Source: Agelaius tricolor
Lineage: Eukaryota > Chordata > Aves > Passeriformes > Icteridae
Length of the DNA: 64,000 nucleotides
Assembly (NCBI GenBank): GCA_023055355.1
Contig: JALJCS010000001.1
Location: 71,837,381 to 71,901,380 of the forward strand
Direction: 5' to 3'
The notes below the pieces were generated by a model, which was not told the origin of the DNA, did not search any database, and saw nothing but the letters and a program-made list of their open reading frames with translations. The position numbers were made by a program, and so were the translations under genes. Of this stretch, positions 11,496 to 23,524 are shown piece by piece; the stretch's first letter is position 1; each line of letters begins with the position of its first letter.

Positions 11496-14400
11496 TCTGG
11501 CACCATCCCAGCTCCTTATCAGAGTGAGACTAAGGCATATGTCCTTCCCCTCCCATCACCCACACTCCAATTTCTTTGTAAACAAAATCCTGGCTTCCAA
11601 GCAGCGTGGAAACCATGGGTCATGACTACCAAAAAATCTCCACTCCAGGGCATCTTCTCCCAGCAGATAAATTAGATGTAACCATGGTATTTTATGTTCA
11701 TCAGAGAAACAAATTTTACCAAAAAAATATAGTTTTTCAGCCTGGAAAAAAAAAAAAAGTGGCTCTGCATCATCTTGCAGAGGATTTCAGCATTAGTTTA
11801 AAACTCATTTTATATTAGCACTTTGTATTATGTTCCATTACTAGTCCCACCAGTGCCATGACCCTTGTGAAAGTGACCTTTCTTCCCTTACTTTGTCAAC
11901 ACATTTAAAAGATTCTCTGACTGGTTTTTCCATATATGTATAATGGGAGATCAGATTTTATTACTCTTGTGACCATACATACTTCCCAGTCTTTGTCTTT
12001 CCCTAGGATGCAGTCCCTTCTCTCTTGGTCTGATAGCTATTCAATATCCTACTAAATCCTAGTTAATACCGTGGTCTGGAAGAAATCTAGCAAGGAACAG
12101 TATCCTTAACCATTCCGTTTTTCATCACCTTGAAAACATGTTTCCAGGATGGATTTGGATTTTTTTCTTGGCTTTATTTGGTGAAGTGCTGAAAAATAAT
12201 GGGGAAGAGAAGGTAAGATATTTATAATTTGTCTTTAGCTGACTGTCAGAGAGCCATTTTGTCTGTTGCACCCCAGAAGTGCTATAATAAAGCCAGGAAA
12301 ACACAGAAAAGGCTGCAATGGATGATTCCTAGTGTGGACTGGCTTTCTTGCTAAAAGCAACTAAGACAAGTAGGACTAAGTTAGCTTTGACTTTTCAACC
12401 TGGAAAAGGTTACTCCTGAAGGAGCTAAAAATTAATGAATGACAAGGATAGGGTCAATACAAGATTATTGCTTCCTACCTTCTCCAGCATAGGAGGAGCT
12501 AAGCGTCACCTATTAAACCTGTTGGGAGACAAGTTAAATCAAAGGAAAAAGCGATTTTTCTCAGCAAACACAATTAGCTATGGAGAGCTTGAGCATCACA
12601 ATGGATGTTGTGAATACCACAAGTTTTGCACATGCTGAAATGAAAACTGGTCAAAACAATATTACACTAAATTTACTAAATGCATAGAAACTGTACAATT
12701 CTTGAAAAATATTAAAGCCTGGGAGTATACTAAGGAATCATATTTTTTTTAGTCTATTCCTCTAATCTCTCCTAGGCATTGTGTGTGCATTCTTCTATAC
12801 AGTGCCTTTTATATAAGAGCCGTTGCTATGGATCAAAAGGCCGGTGCATCATGCAAGATCATCAACAGAACCTGAGAAATTAAAATGTGCTGCGGTTCAA
12901 TAGATCATTTAAATGAAATCTTAGTTTGATTTCATTGAATCTTTGGTTTATACTTCTTAGTAGAACAGAAGAGGAAACAACAATCTGCTCTGGTCTTCTA
13001 AGGAAGTAGTCTGTGTTTAAACAACTCAGGAAAATACAGACCTGTGTTCTGAAAGGGTCTGCATGGAGAAAGTACATCTTACATTCAGAATTGCCAATAC
13101 TGAGGATGCTGAATTAGAGCTTTAACGTGACACACTGAAGGATGACAACAGTTAAATGAAATTGTTTTGTTTTGGCAACATCAGTTGTAAGTAACAATGT
13201 ATGTCAGAATAGTCCAGATCACCTCAGTCTTGGTGAACTAAAGAAATGCACCTTTAAAGAAAATAAAGAATTAAAGAAATACCTTTTAATATTTCCTAAG
13301 GATATGCCTCATATAGCAGCTCCCTGCCCATTTACATGCTCTGCTTTGATCTGTAATGGGGCACTAATCTTACCAAGGAAACAAACCTGCCAGTTCTGGA
13401 AGTGGCATCCTTATTCTTGGGGGAATATTTTTTGTCCAGACAGAGCTGACATTTTGCCACAAGACTTTAGGAGAAGTTATGAAATGTTTTTAGCTACATG
13501 CAAGTAAAGTTGGTGTTTTTCCAAAAAGCAGATGTGAACAGGCTTTCTGGAAAACTTGTGCCCTAATGATGCCATCAGTGAAGGTGAGTAGGACACTTAA
13601 GACATCTCAGGGGAACGAGATGTCTATGCTTATGTGGGTGAATTTTACCCACATTTAAGGCATTTTATTCCAGGAGAGCTCAGTGGCCATCTAGGCCCCG
13701 CAGGTGCTTTAATTAGAGGTCCAGTGGGACTTCAGGCATTATGGTCACTACAGCAGCTCTTCACCTTCACTCATCTTCTGTAGGTTCTGTGTCAGCCACT
13801 GCTACCCTTTGGTCCTCCTGAATACTGATGAATGACTTCATGGGGACAACTGAGCTGAGCCTGCTCTCACTGACCACAGCAGAAGCTCTCACCTTGCCTC
13901 AGATGTTGATCTCCACCTGCAGCTCCTCCATTCAGGCAGTAACACCACAGCCATGTTCTATCAGCTCGATCTGGCCCCTGCATTTAGGAAAGCAGCTCAT
14001 TTGTCTAAATGTAGAGCCACCTGGTGTGTCCTCCCTTACTCAGAACATCCATATGGAGACACTATGCCATTCCAGGAAGTCTCACATGACACGAGATGCT
14101 TCTATTTAGGGAACTGAATCAAGCCCTATTTCTCAGAAGTTGATTCCCACCCTAAATGTCAGTTTTATCTACATTAGTACTCTGATAAAGTTCACAAATA
14201 TATCAGCATGTTTTAAGCTAATATTTAGACCCTTGTTAATTAAAACCAGGTTTTTAATCAGGAACTTTCTTCATTTCCTCTTTATGAATGTTAATATGAT
14301 TTTGTAAATCGTTCATTTTTATCAGTGTCATGCCAATGCGCAGGATTTTCAAAAGGCTTCTTGCCAAAACAGTTTAGGTACATGGAATAGTGTAGCCTGT

Positions 14401-15831
14401 GATAAGATTCACACAGAAAGCTATCCCATTATGAATTCTTTTCTGCAAGGATTTTAAGCCTGCAGGCTGCACTAACAGATAAAAGAGAATCTTAGAAATT
14501 AGTAGCATCTAATCCAAAGTATCCTTTTATATCATTCCAATAACATTGTTTTAAAAGATTTCTCATTTTTATGGGAACTTTGTGAACAAATACTTATAAA
14601 TTCATGAGCTTTCCCCCCCTCTTAAATCACAAATCAGCAAAAAAATAAGGTTTAATTCAAATTACATTTTTGAATGGAAAACTGCCTGGGAAAGAGCATG
14701 AGGAAAAAAAATTGATAAAATTCTCATTCATGTAACTGTTTACTACGTTGCATTGCCATGTTTTCTTCTTTAAAAACACAAAGAATAGTACATTTTGCCC
14801 CAGAAGGGAATACAATGACTGATGGTCTCCATCAAGGTTTTGTTGGCTCTCTGTACAAAGCCCAGATTTCACAATATGCTGTACTTGTGGTTATTGAGCC
14901 TCTGACAGCTATAACTGTGGAACAGAAATGGGTGATCTGAGTTGGAACCGGTTGTACAACACTTGCTAAGTTATATATTATTCAAATGATGTGATTCTTG
15001 AGCAGTCTTAAAAACTGTCAGTGGACTAGACTGGGTATCAGAGGAATAAAACAGCATGTTTTCTCAGTTCTCTGCTGTGCTAAAACATCCTACTTAGCTG
15101 AGGTGGACTTGCTGCTTCACAAGTTGGTTTACTTGGAGCTAATTTGAATATATCTACATTGCACTGCATTTTGTAGCAACACCTAACTTGGAGAAAATAA
15201 CCCTTAATGTCCATCTTTCCAGACAATACAGAAACTGATTTTGCAAGCAGTGCAGCCAGGATATTTTGGTTTTTCTGGATCTTTCTAGGTGAAATAATTT
15301 TTTAGATCTGATTTTCCAAAATAACACTAGAAGTCATGTCAGAACTTGAGAAGTCTTTTGTTTGTCAAATTATCATGTGTATAACTGTAAATATGCCCCA
15401 ATAGTCTCAGAAGATTAAAAGCATTTCCTTAAACTGGAGTTGAAACGCATTTGTGAGCAATTAAAGGGGAGACACTGGTGCAAGAGACAGATGGAAAATG
15501 GCTAAAATCTTAAGACTGACATCATATTTTTAAATTATTGCACTCTTGTTAAAATAAAGTGTCTTTAAAGGACATCTGTTTCATACTGGGCAAATAATTC
15601 TGCTCAGAAAACCATGTCCTTAAGTCAAGGGGCTCGAGCTCCAAGTGAAAGTCATTCAGTATTTGAGGAATTATTCTAAACCATGTTCATGAAGTAATTT
15701 CTCTAAAACATATGTCAAAGACAGGGAAAGACAAAAATAATAATCACAATTGTGATCTCTGACTTCTCACATAGCATTGGACACAGGAACTTAGGATCTG
15801 ATTATCTTTTCTGCATGAAGTCAAATGTATT
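11496..15831. other. Unassigned AT-rich non-coding DNA
   Basis: No CR1 tail, LTR or gene recognised. Frames of 111 codons (13172-13507) and 93 codons (13828-14109) have no identifiable domain. The paired hairpins at 13.6 kb are listed separately. Several long A or T runs occur, for example near 11165 and 11747. Confidence 0.6.
13596..13660. repeat. Two adjacent perfect hairpins
   Basis: AGACATCTC (13600-13608), eight bases, then GAGATGTCT (13617-13625) form a perfect 9-bp stem. Six bases later ATGTGGGT (13632-13639), seven bases, then ACCCACAT (13647-13654) form a perfect 8-bp stem. The pair is bracketed by CTTAA at 13596-13600 and TTAAG at 13655-13659, themselves complementary. The nucleotides are read directly. 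Any role as RNA structure or a transposon end is inference. Confidence 0.75.
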
Positions 15832-15935
15832 TGACAACTTGGTCCAATGGAAGATGTCCTTGCCCCTGTCAGGAGGTTTGGAAATATATGATCTTTAAGA
15901 TCCCTTCCAACCCAAACCATTCTGTAGTTCTATGA
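15832..15935 (+). mobile_element. CR1 LINE 3' end
   Basis: About 100 bp of CR1 3' UTR: 'TTGGTCCAATGGAAGATGTC' (CR1: CTGGTCTAGTGGAAGGTGTC), then ATCTTTAAGATCCCTTCC and AACCCAAACCATTCTGTAG, ending TTCTATGA. The body is only slightly diverged from what I know of avian CR1 3' ends. Confidence 0.93.
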
Positions 15936-17294
15936 TGTAGTGCAGACCAATGCTTGTATTTCAGTCTTTCAAAGCTTTTGGTTTGTGAAAGATTTTCACT
16001 CCTAAAGAATGCTCTGGGCTTTTCTCCTTAAAGAAAGTAAATTCTGTTATTTCTTCTTGTCTAGCTTCAGATCTAGGTGTTGCATCCTCTTAAAAATTTT
16101 TCCACTGTAATGATTTATCCATAGCCTTGCAAACTATTCTTTATCTGTAGGAATAAGAGACAATGATCCAATCACTGCCTGACTCCTTTGAAATTAACTA
16201 ATGGAACAACCTGTGTTTCTCCCAGAAAGGCCAAGCTCTCTTGGAGCATTCAGTAGCTATTTTTTGGGCAGGCTTTTTAATTTTGTGATGCATATGATTC
16301 AAAGTTTGTTTATTGTTTTTGTTTAAGAAAAAACTTCTTCAATCTGAGCATCACTCCTGAGATGCAGACAGATAAAAATAAAAGCTATGGCATGAACCTC
16401 CACTGTGATAGCTACCATAGCTACCTCTGTGACTTCTTTTACTTTAAACTAGGAATTCAAAGTAAAATTATGCATGCAGACTAAGTTACTTCACCTCTAC
16501 ACTGGGTTGCTGGTTGTAAGGATTTCTGGAAGGCCTGTAACTGTGGAGCAGGTGCTGATCTACAGGTTCCCCACCAGTCACCTGTTCCTCTGCACACACA
16601 TCACAGGAGGGTTTTTAAGTCTCTAAAGCATTCGGCTTTTATTACAAGGAGATGCTTGCCTTGTCCAGGAGCTATTCCATGTCTAATACACAATCAATGA
16701 TAAAAGAAAAATAAAGCAAAAATTATTGGGCAGCCCCCTCATCCCATAGCAAATCTGCTCTCTGCAGCAAATCTGCATGACAGAAATTCTTCTGTTCTTG
16801 CAGAGAGCTGATAATGCAGTAGCAGCAAGGAAATGTCATTAGCACTTCCACTGAGAGCAGAAAATCCCATATAGATGGATCCTCACTGCCTTTGTGAAAG
16901 ATTCTAAATATCTCATTGTTTTTATCCAGTTCCTACCAGCATATCTGATCAAAATGATGTTACAGTAGCAAAATACAGGGGATTTTTTCTTTCTTCTGAA
17001 AAGAATCAGTGCCAGGAAATAATAGGGGGAATAAGGCAAACTATGGCAAGACAAAAAGTCTTTACACAGACCTTCCAGAATGTGCTGAAGTGCTGATTAA
17101 GAGAAACACTTAAGCTTAACTTGATTCCTTTTTGAGATAAAGGGGTTTAATCAGGAGCTGTAAGTATACCCAGAAGGGTAATGCTTCCCTGACCACTCTG
17201 CTGAAGAGATTGCAATGAAAACTTTAACTTGCAGAGAAACTTGACACTTTTATAAAAGGTAGACTTGGAAGGAGTGTCTGGTTTTCTGTCCTTT

Positions 17295-17320
17295 GGAATC
17301 ATAGAATGGTTTGGGTTGGT
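17295..17320 (-). mobile_element. CR1 tail remnant
   Basis: GGAATCATAGAATGGTTTGG followed by GTTGG is the reverse complement of a CR1 3' terminus (CCAACCCAAACCATTCTATGATTCC). Only about 25 bp are recognisable before unrelated sequence begins, so this is either an extreme truncation or a decayed copy. Confidence 0.7.
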
Positions 17321-18373
17321 AAGAATAATGAATTATAGTAAAAGGTAAGAGGGAGAAGTCCATGCATTAAAAAAGTTTAGACGCCAAATTCTTCATTTTT
17401 AACTGAGCTATGATGACCCTGAATACAGGTGTAAAATTTGAGAAAGGATGAGTTAAAACATGCATGCAGTCTATCAATTTTGGCAGAAAGTCTTCAGGAT
17501 CAGTCTCCTGAGAGAGAAGTGTTGCATGCTTTTCTGTATGGAATAGTTATATGGAAGTTAGGTGACAGTGACAGCAGAAGGGTTTTGGTGGTTTTTGTTT
17601 TTCTTTGCCATCTTGGGGAGACTAGAAAATGTTCAGACAGACACAAGAGCAATTTTATAAAACCTGGTTGTGTCCTTCTCATTTCAGTTTCTTTCCTCCT
17701 CGTAACCATTCACCTCCTGTCTTCCCTTACCAATCATGCACTAGAATCACACCTGTACTTCTTATTTTAAGAAATAAAATATGCCTTTTGTGCAGGGTAG
17801 TTCTTTCCAGCATCCACTTTGGCTGCTTTTCACTTTTTCTTCTGACCTGTGCTCCTCAGAAGTAAAACAGAATCTTCAGTGAAAGTCCAGGTGAAGTTAA
17901 CTCTGTTTTTACAAAACTCAGGGCAGGTTTAGTCACGGAGTTTGAAGGGGAAAAAGCTAAGCTGTATTATCTCTTTTGAAATCACATCCACAAATGGAAG
18001 AGTCAAGGATGAGAAACACAAAATCTCCTTCAGAAGAGTTAAATCTGCCTGGATGGAGATGCAAGGCCCAATCCTGGGTTATTGTAAATCAGCATTGACA
18101 GTAAACACATTTATGATCCACTCCAGTATCTTCTTCCACCTCTGCACTTTCCCTTAGAGAACTTCAGTTGTAAATGCTTGTGACATTAGTTCCTCTCTTT
18201 CTTCCTCAAAACAAGACCAAATAGTCTTATAAGATCTTAAACAATGAGCACCTTCTTCTTCAAGTACAATTTGAAATCTTGATGTTGCTATAAACATCAG
18301 AAAACACAGTGCATTGCTCAGGTCTTGCTGGAGTTATTTCTCTGTCCCCAGCCTAATATTTCTCCATTACCTC

Positions 18374-18393
18374 AAAAAAAAAAAAAAAAAAAA
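18374..18393. repeat. Poly(A) run of 20
   Basis: Twenty consecutive A residues. The preceding bases show no polyadenylation signal in the expected position and no recognisable reading frame, so I do not call a processed pseudogene. Confidence 0.95.
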
Positions 18394-21300
18394 GGTGAAT
18401 CATACCTTCCAACCCACTACTTAAGCAGCATCCTTTCCTCATCATATTGATTCATTGAAATGTTTGATTCCCATCTCATCTCACACCAAAGCCTGAGGTG
18501 AATGGTAACTTCTGTATGTCTCAACACTGTTTAGCAGAAAAACATATTTCCTTTGCAGTATCTTTTGCAGTTGCCAGCATCACTAATGAAATAGAAAACT
18601 CTTCAGAGATGAGCCAGAGAAACAATCTTGCTCTGCCCCAGTCTGTGCTCTGATTCCACTTGACATCCACAGGCCCTACCAGGCATTTTCAGAAATGCTT
18701 CAAGAAAAGAAATGAAAGAAATAGGAAAAAAGCCCTCCCTGCTTATTCTGCACTTCCATAATAACTTCTGAGGGAGCCATTCCTAATGCACTGTGCTCCC
18801 AGAGTATCAGGATATTGAAAGAGGAATATGCAGACCACAGGAAACTCAGTCCAAATATCTCAAAAAAAAAAGACTTATTTGAGATTCTGCTGGCAAGTGC
18901 AAATTATAGAATAGGAGCTGAATACTTGGCACTCTTTTCCTGACAGTAATTTGCTGCATTTGACTAGTCTGCTATTTGCTTCCTCACAACCCATGGGATG
19001 CCTCTGGCTAAAACATTGCTTGTAACCTGGATTTATATTTTATTAACCTTCTCCTTTATCTAACGACAGTCTGTCATGTTCTGGGATGCCAGAACAATGT
19101 TTGCCTGATAAGATGTCTCCTGGAAAAACAGGACGTTATAAGGGATATAAGCATACAAAAATGGCCAGCTTCAGCAAAAACTGCTGCTCTGTGAACCTCC
19201 CTTAATTAATATGTGCTCTTCCCTTGGTGCATATGTGCTGCCACAAATGTCATTATTTCCAGTTTATTAAGATGCCTGCAAAGAGAGGAGAGTTTTTCTG
19301 GAAACCTGATCTCTTGTATATCTTTCAGATTGGCAGTAAGAAAAATATTCTTGGGGGAGAAGGAAGAATAAGCAAAGAGAAATTTTATTATGAAACTGCA
19401 GCTTTGAGTTACATGTTTTCATTTGGACATATTATATGGAAATATTCTAGTACCAGAACTCTGCTATGAGCAATCTGTCTTCATTGTGCATATTTAATAT
19501 GCATGGAGAGAGCAATAGCTTGTGATTTTTCCCTTGGACTTCCTCATTTCATTTCCTTCCATTAACTCCTATACAGCTTGCAACACCAAAGAATAGATAT
19601 TCCTTTGGCATGTTCTTTTTCTGTCTCCTCAGACACCACTGGATTTGCTTCTGACAAGAGAATTTCCTGGCAAATAAATAAATTTCTTTGGACAGCAGTT
19701 TGAAACACAGGTATGAAATGCAGAGAAAATGTCATGTTTTTCAATTTAGACATTCTTCATTTTAGTGGCTAAGTCAAATTTTGATCCCCAACTCATATAT
19801 CAATCATTCCTATTTTGAGTGCTTAAGAGTTTAAAATGGACCATGCACCGTCCTGTGAGAATCCCCTGAAGAAATCAGAGGGCAATTTATTTAATTAATA
19901 TATCCCCATCATCAGTGTAATAGGCAGTTTCCTACTGATTAAAATATGAAAATATCTTATGTCCTTCTTGCCTCATTGTCATCACGTGGATTCCCAGGAC
20001 TTCACCTGTCCTAACACCAGCTATGTTATATTATGGTTTACATAAAACTCTTTATCTTTGGTGCTTTTTTGATATCTCTTTAGACTAAGAATCTCAGGTG
20101 AAAATCAATTTCATCTTCGTAGTTTATAAAATCACAACTTCTGACAAAAAAAGTTCAAATAACTCCAGATACTGAATATTTTTTTAGCATTTCAGCAGAC
20201 AGCCCTCTGTAGTAGTCTCATACCAGTTAACTGAACACTACATTTCCCCCCCTAAATTCTTCAGACTTTCTATTAACTCTGGGATGCGCTTTTTTGTCGT
20301 TTTCATTAGTTTCTGGTGTTGGGTTGGAAATTTTTGTGTTGTTTTTTGGTTTGTTTTTTAATGAAGTAAACTATTAAGCCAGGAACAGATTGTAAATATA
20401 AACAATATAAACAATTTAATTTCAAATCTGCTTCTTTCTCCTTCTCATGATTGACATGTCTTTATTGCAAGGTCTTTATTTCTGTATGTCCTCTGAGCTC
20501 AGTAGACTCTGTATAGCTATAACATCTCTAATTAAGCAAAGCCAATGCCATATCAGCCAGAAATCTCCCAGGTAGATGGATCAAGTGGTGTCAGATCTAG
20601 CCCAAGGGTACTGCTACCTTGGAGGCACATTGATTAGATTTTACAGCTCATTACTTAAAATCAGGAGAAATATAATCTTCAAGTAAACTGTTTGCTGCTT
20701 AATTTCTCTACATAATTAACTATTCTTCCACAAGAAGGGCAGATCCTTCTTGCCACATGGTCTTTTCATTGCTATTAAACTATTTATTGAGGTAGTGTGC
20801 ATGGGAAGCTCAGCTAATTGTAAACAGCTGAATCCTAATGTGACTTTGATAGAAGTAAGGCTTAGTGACAGAGTGCTGGCAATTTTTTAACTGGAACTAA
20901 ACTCTATCATCCTATTTTAATTCAGAGGATAAATTAAATGCCAATCTGAATGCCTGCATCTGTTACAATAGCCTATATTCAATAAAGATGGTTGAGAAAA
21001 CAGACAGAAAAGAACATTATGCTTCTCCAGGCTTGTCTTTGGAAGTGCCATGCCTCTAATTGCTCAGAAATGTTTAGTGTGGCTTAGATACAGAGCTGAT
21101 GCCATCTGGTGAGGCATCTCTGCCCACCTATGGCCTCCTGATGCAGGAGCCACTTACATTTTCTGGAGAGAGGGGAATTGGTTGTGGTGGAAAATTGTGG
21201 GCAAAACCCCAATTTCATTGCCTGGAAAAGCTGCCAGGTGAAGGAGGGACCTGTGATGGCAGGATCTGGAGAGCTAGCAGCAGCAGGTCTGGCTCTCTAC

Positions 21301-22986
21301 CTGACACTGAGTGTCTGGATGTCCACCTGCCACTGAGCACAGCCCAACAGTAAACTATTTACTTAAACTGTTCTCATTTCAATTTTCAAATCCTGCTAAG
21401 TGTGAAATAGCATTAGGTTTGCAACAAAGGAGGTGTCAGACTGCTAATGTTCATAGCTAGATGTACACAAGGATGCAAATACACCTCTAACAGACAGCTT
21501 CCACTGCTGTTCCAGGCAGCTTGGGCATCAGTTTACCATAAAAAGTAAAATTTATCTTTCAGCACTCTCAGCTGACACTGCAAATAGACTGAAAAACACA
21601 ATGACAGCTTCTAGTCCTTGTGCAGAACTTATCCCTGTAGCATCTTCACAGCTAGAGAAAAGAGGAAAATGCTAATGCTGTGTGGACAGGAAACTGAGTG
21701 TTGTTACAGACAGTTCCAACATATTTTTATGTTTCAACTTTGAATGCAAATATCTTAATACTCCTCCTTAACAGAAACCGTGTCTCAGTAATCAGTAGGC
21801 AAATATCAGGATGTCAGGACACTCTTCAATTTTTTTTTTTAAGAAGGAAATTATACTGTATTTCCAGAAAAGAAATCAAAAAGCAGATGTCAGTAAAAAC
21901 TATGTATTTGTAAAACTCGTAAAACCATATGTTCTAGTGAAAGTTGGAGCAATACTAATTCAGGTAAGGAATGACTAGAAAGCCTTTTACTCCTCATCAC
22001 ACAAAAAGCTCAATCAGTAGATTGGATAGGATTGCAGAAATCCAAGTGCACGCACCTTCATTAAAAACCCTTCATATAAGTCTGTACATTTGTTAAGAAG
22101 GCCTCAAAACAGCTGAAGATGAGCAGGCACCTCATGCTGCTGAACAGGGGCAGGCACAAGCACATTCTTGCAATTAAGGATGTTCTTCCAGAGGTTTGCT
22201 CTGCTGGGATCTCCTCACTGTCTTCATTATAGACTTCTGTTGCAGACACGAATCTAAAACCACAGAAAATTAAGATAAATGCTCTGCTAGTGACAGAAAA
22301 GACAAACTGAAAACAAGAGCCTTAATGTGCACAGGGTTTTATTTCTGCCTGCTCAGGCCCTGGTTTGGTCCTCTGTGGGAGAATTACAAGGTGCTGGGTC
22401 TCCTGCACTACCCCAGCCTCAGCCCAATGATTTCCTACTTATTTCTGTTCCAAGATTTAAGAGCAAAATTGACAAGCATAGTCTCTTTCTTCACAGCTGC
22501 ATAAGCAGGCTCATGACAACTTAGGAAATAAGAAAAATATGTGCTTTTGCTATGACTGTACAAATATAAAATACATCCTTTTTCTTTGTTGTAAATTTCC
22601 ATAACTGAGATCTCAAGAATCAGAGCTGGCTGACAGGAACATTTTATTTTTACAAATGTGAGTTTTGCAAATATGAGGACAGAGTGTCCATTCTAGTCAT
22701 AGGAACATTCAACAACTTTCTTTGAAGGACAGAAAAGTTGCCATGAGGTTGGGTCCAAAAAAAAGTATTAATAGTCTTAATCATCAGATGTTTATCAAAT
22801 AATTGTATCACTATGACTTGTAAATCAAGAAGAGAGGGAGGTCCCTGAGGGAACATTTGTGTAACTCATCTGGCCCCATTCCTTTGTTGTATCAGTAACA
22901 AGGTCCTGGTGACCTCCCATTTCTGTCCTCAGACTGAAGCTTCAGCCTCTTTGTTATTTGTGCTGGTCCTGTGTCATCCAATGCTT

Positions 22987-23524
22987 GTGAGGCCCCACCT
23001 TGAATTCTGCATCCAGCTCTGGGGTCCCCAGCACAGGGAGGATGGGGACCTCTTGGGGTGAGACCAGAGGGAGCCACCAAGATCATCAGAGGGATGGAGA
23101 ACCTCTCCCACCAGGAAAGGCTGGGAGAACTGGGCTTGATCAGCCTGGGAAAGAGAAGCTTCAAGGTGACCTAATTGTGGCCTTCCTGTGCCTGAAGAGA
23201 GCCAACAAGAAAGATGGAGAGAGACTTTTTACAGGAACCTTGACTTACAGGACTAGAGGCAGGAGATTCAGACTGAAAGAGGGCAGGTTTAGATTAGATA
23301 TTAGGAAAAAAAAAGCAATTATTGTGAGAGTGGTCAGGCCCTGGCACAGGTTTCCCAGAGATACTGTGGATGCCCCATCCCTGGAGGTGTTCAAGGCCAG
23401 GTTGGATGGGGCTTTGAATGATTTGGCCCAGTGAAAGTTGTCCCTGCCCATGGCAGGGAGTTGGAAGAAAATTATCTTCAAGGTCCCTTCCAACCTGTGA
23501 TTCCATGATTCTACAATTCTATGA
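22987..23524 (+). mobile_element. CR1 LINE, ~540-bp 3' copy
   Basis: One of the clearest CR1 copies here. It starts at the CR1 phrase 'TGAGGCCCCACCTTGAATTC' and 'CAGCTCTGGGGTCCCCAGCA', runs through the ORF2 C-terminus, and ends with the 3' UTR (CAAGGTCCCTTCCAACC) and TTCCATGATTCTACAATTCTATGA. A 144-codon frame spans 23000-23434. Its last half is in the true CR1 frame (RFRLDIRKKK, PRDTVDAPSLEVFKARLDGA), while its first half is in a different phase, so at least one frameshift separates the two. The reverse transcriptase and endonuclease domains are absent because the copy is 5'-truncated; it cannot move itself. Confidence 0.95.

Larger units (their letters stand above)
15936..22986. other. Unassigned AT-rich non-coding DNA
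   Basis: About 7 kb with almost no recognisable repeats: only a short CR1 tail at 17.3 kb and a 20-base A run at 18374-18393. Frames of 110 codons (17438-17770), 84 codons (21099-21353) and shorter show no domain. The region is a candidate for unique intronic or intergenic sequence. Confidence 0.6.

Noticed and set aside
18340..18393. Processed pseudogene ending in a 20-A tail
   Set aside because: No open frame or recognisable mRNA sequence upstream and no suitable polyadenylation signal before the run.
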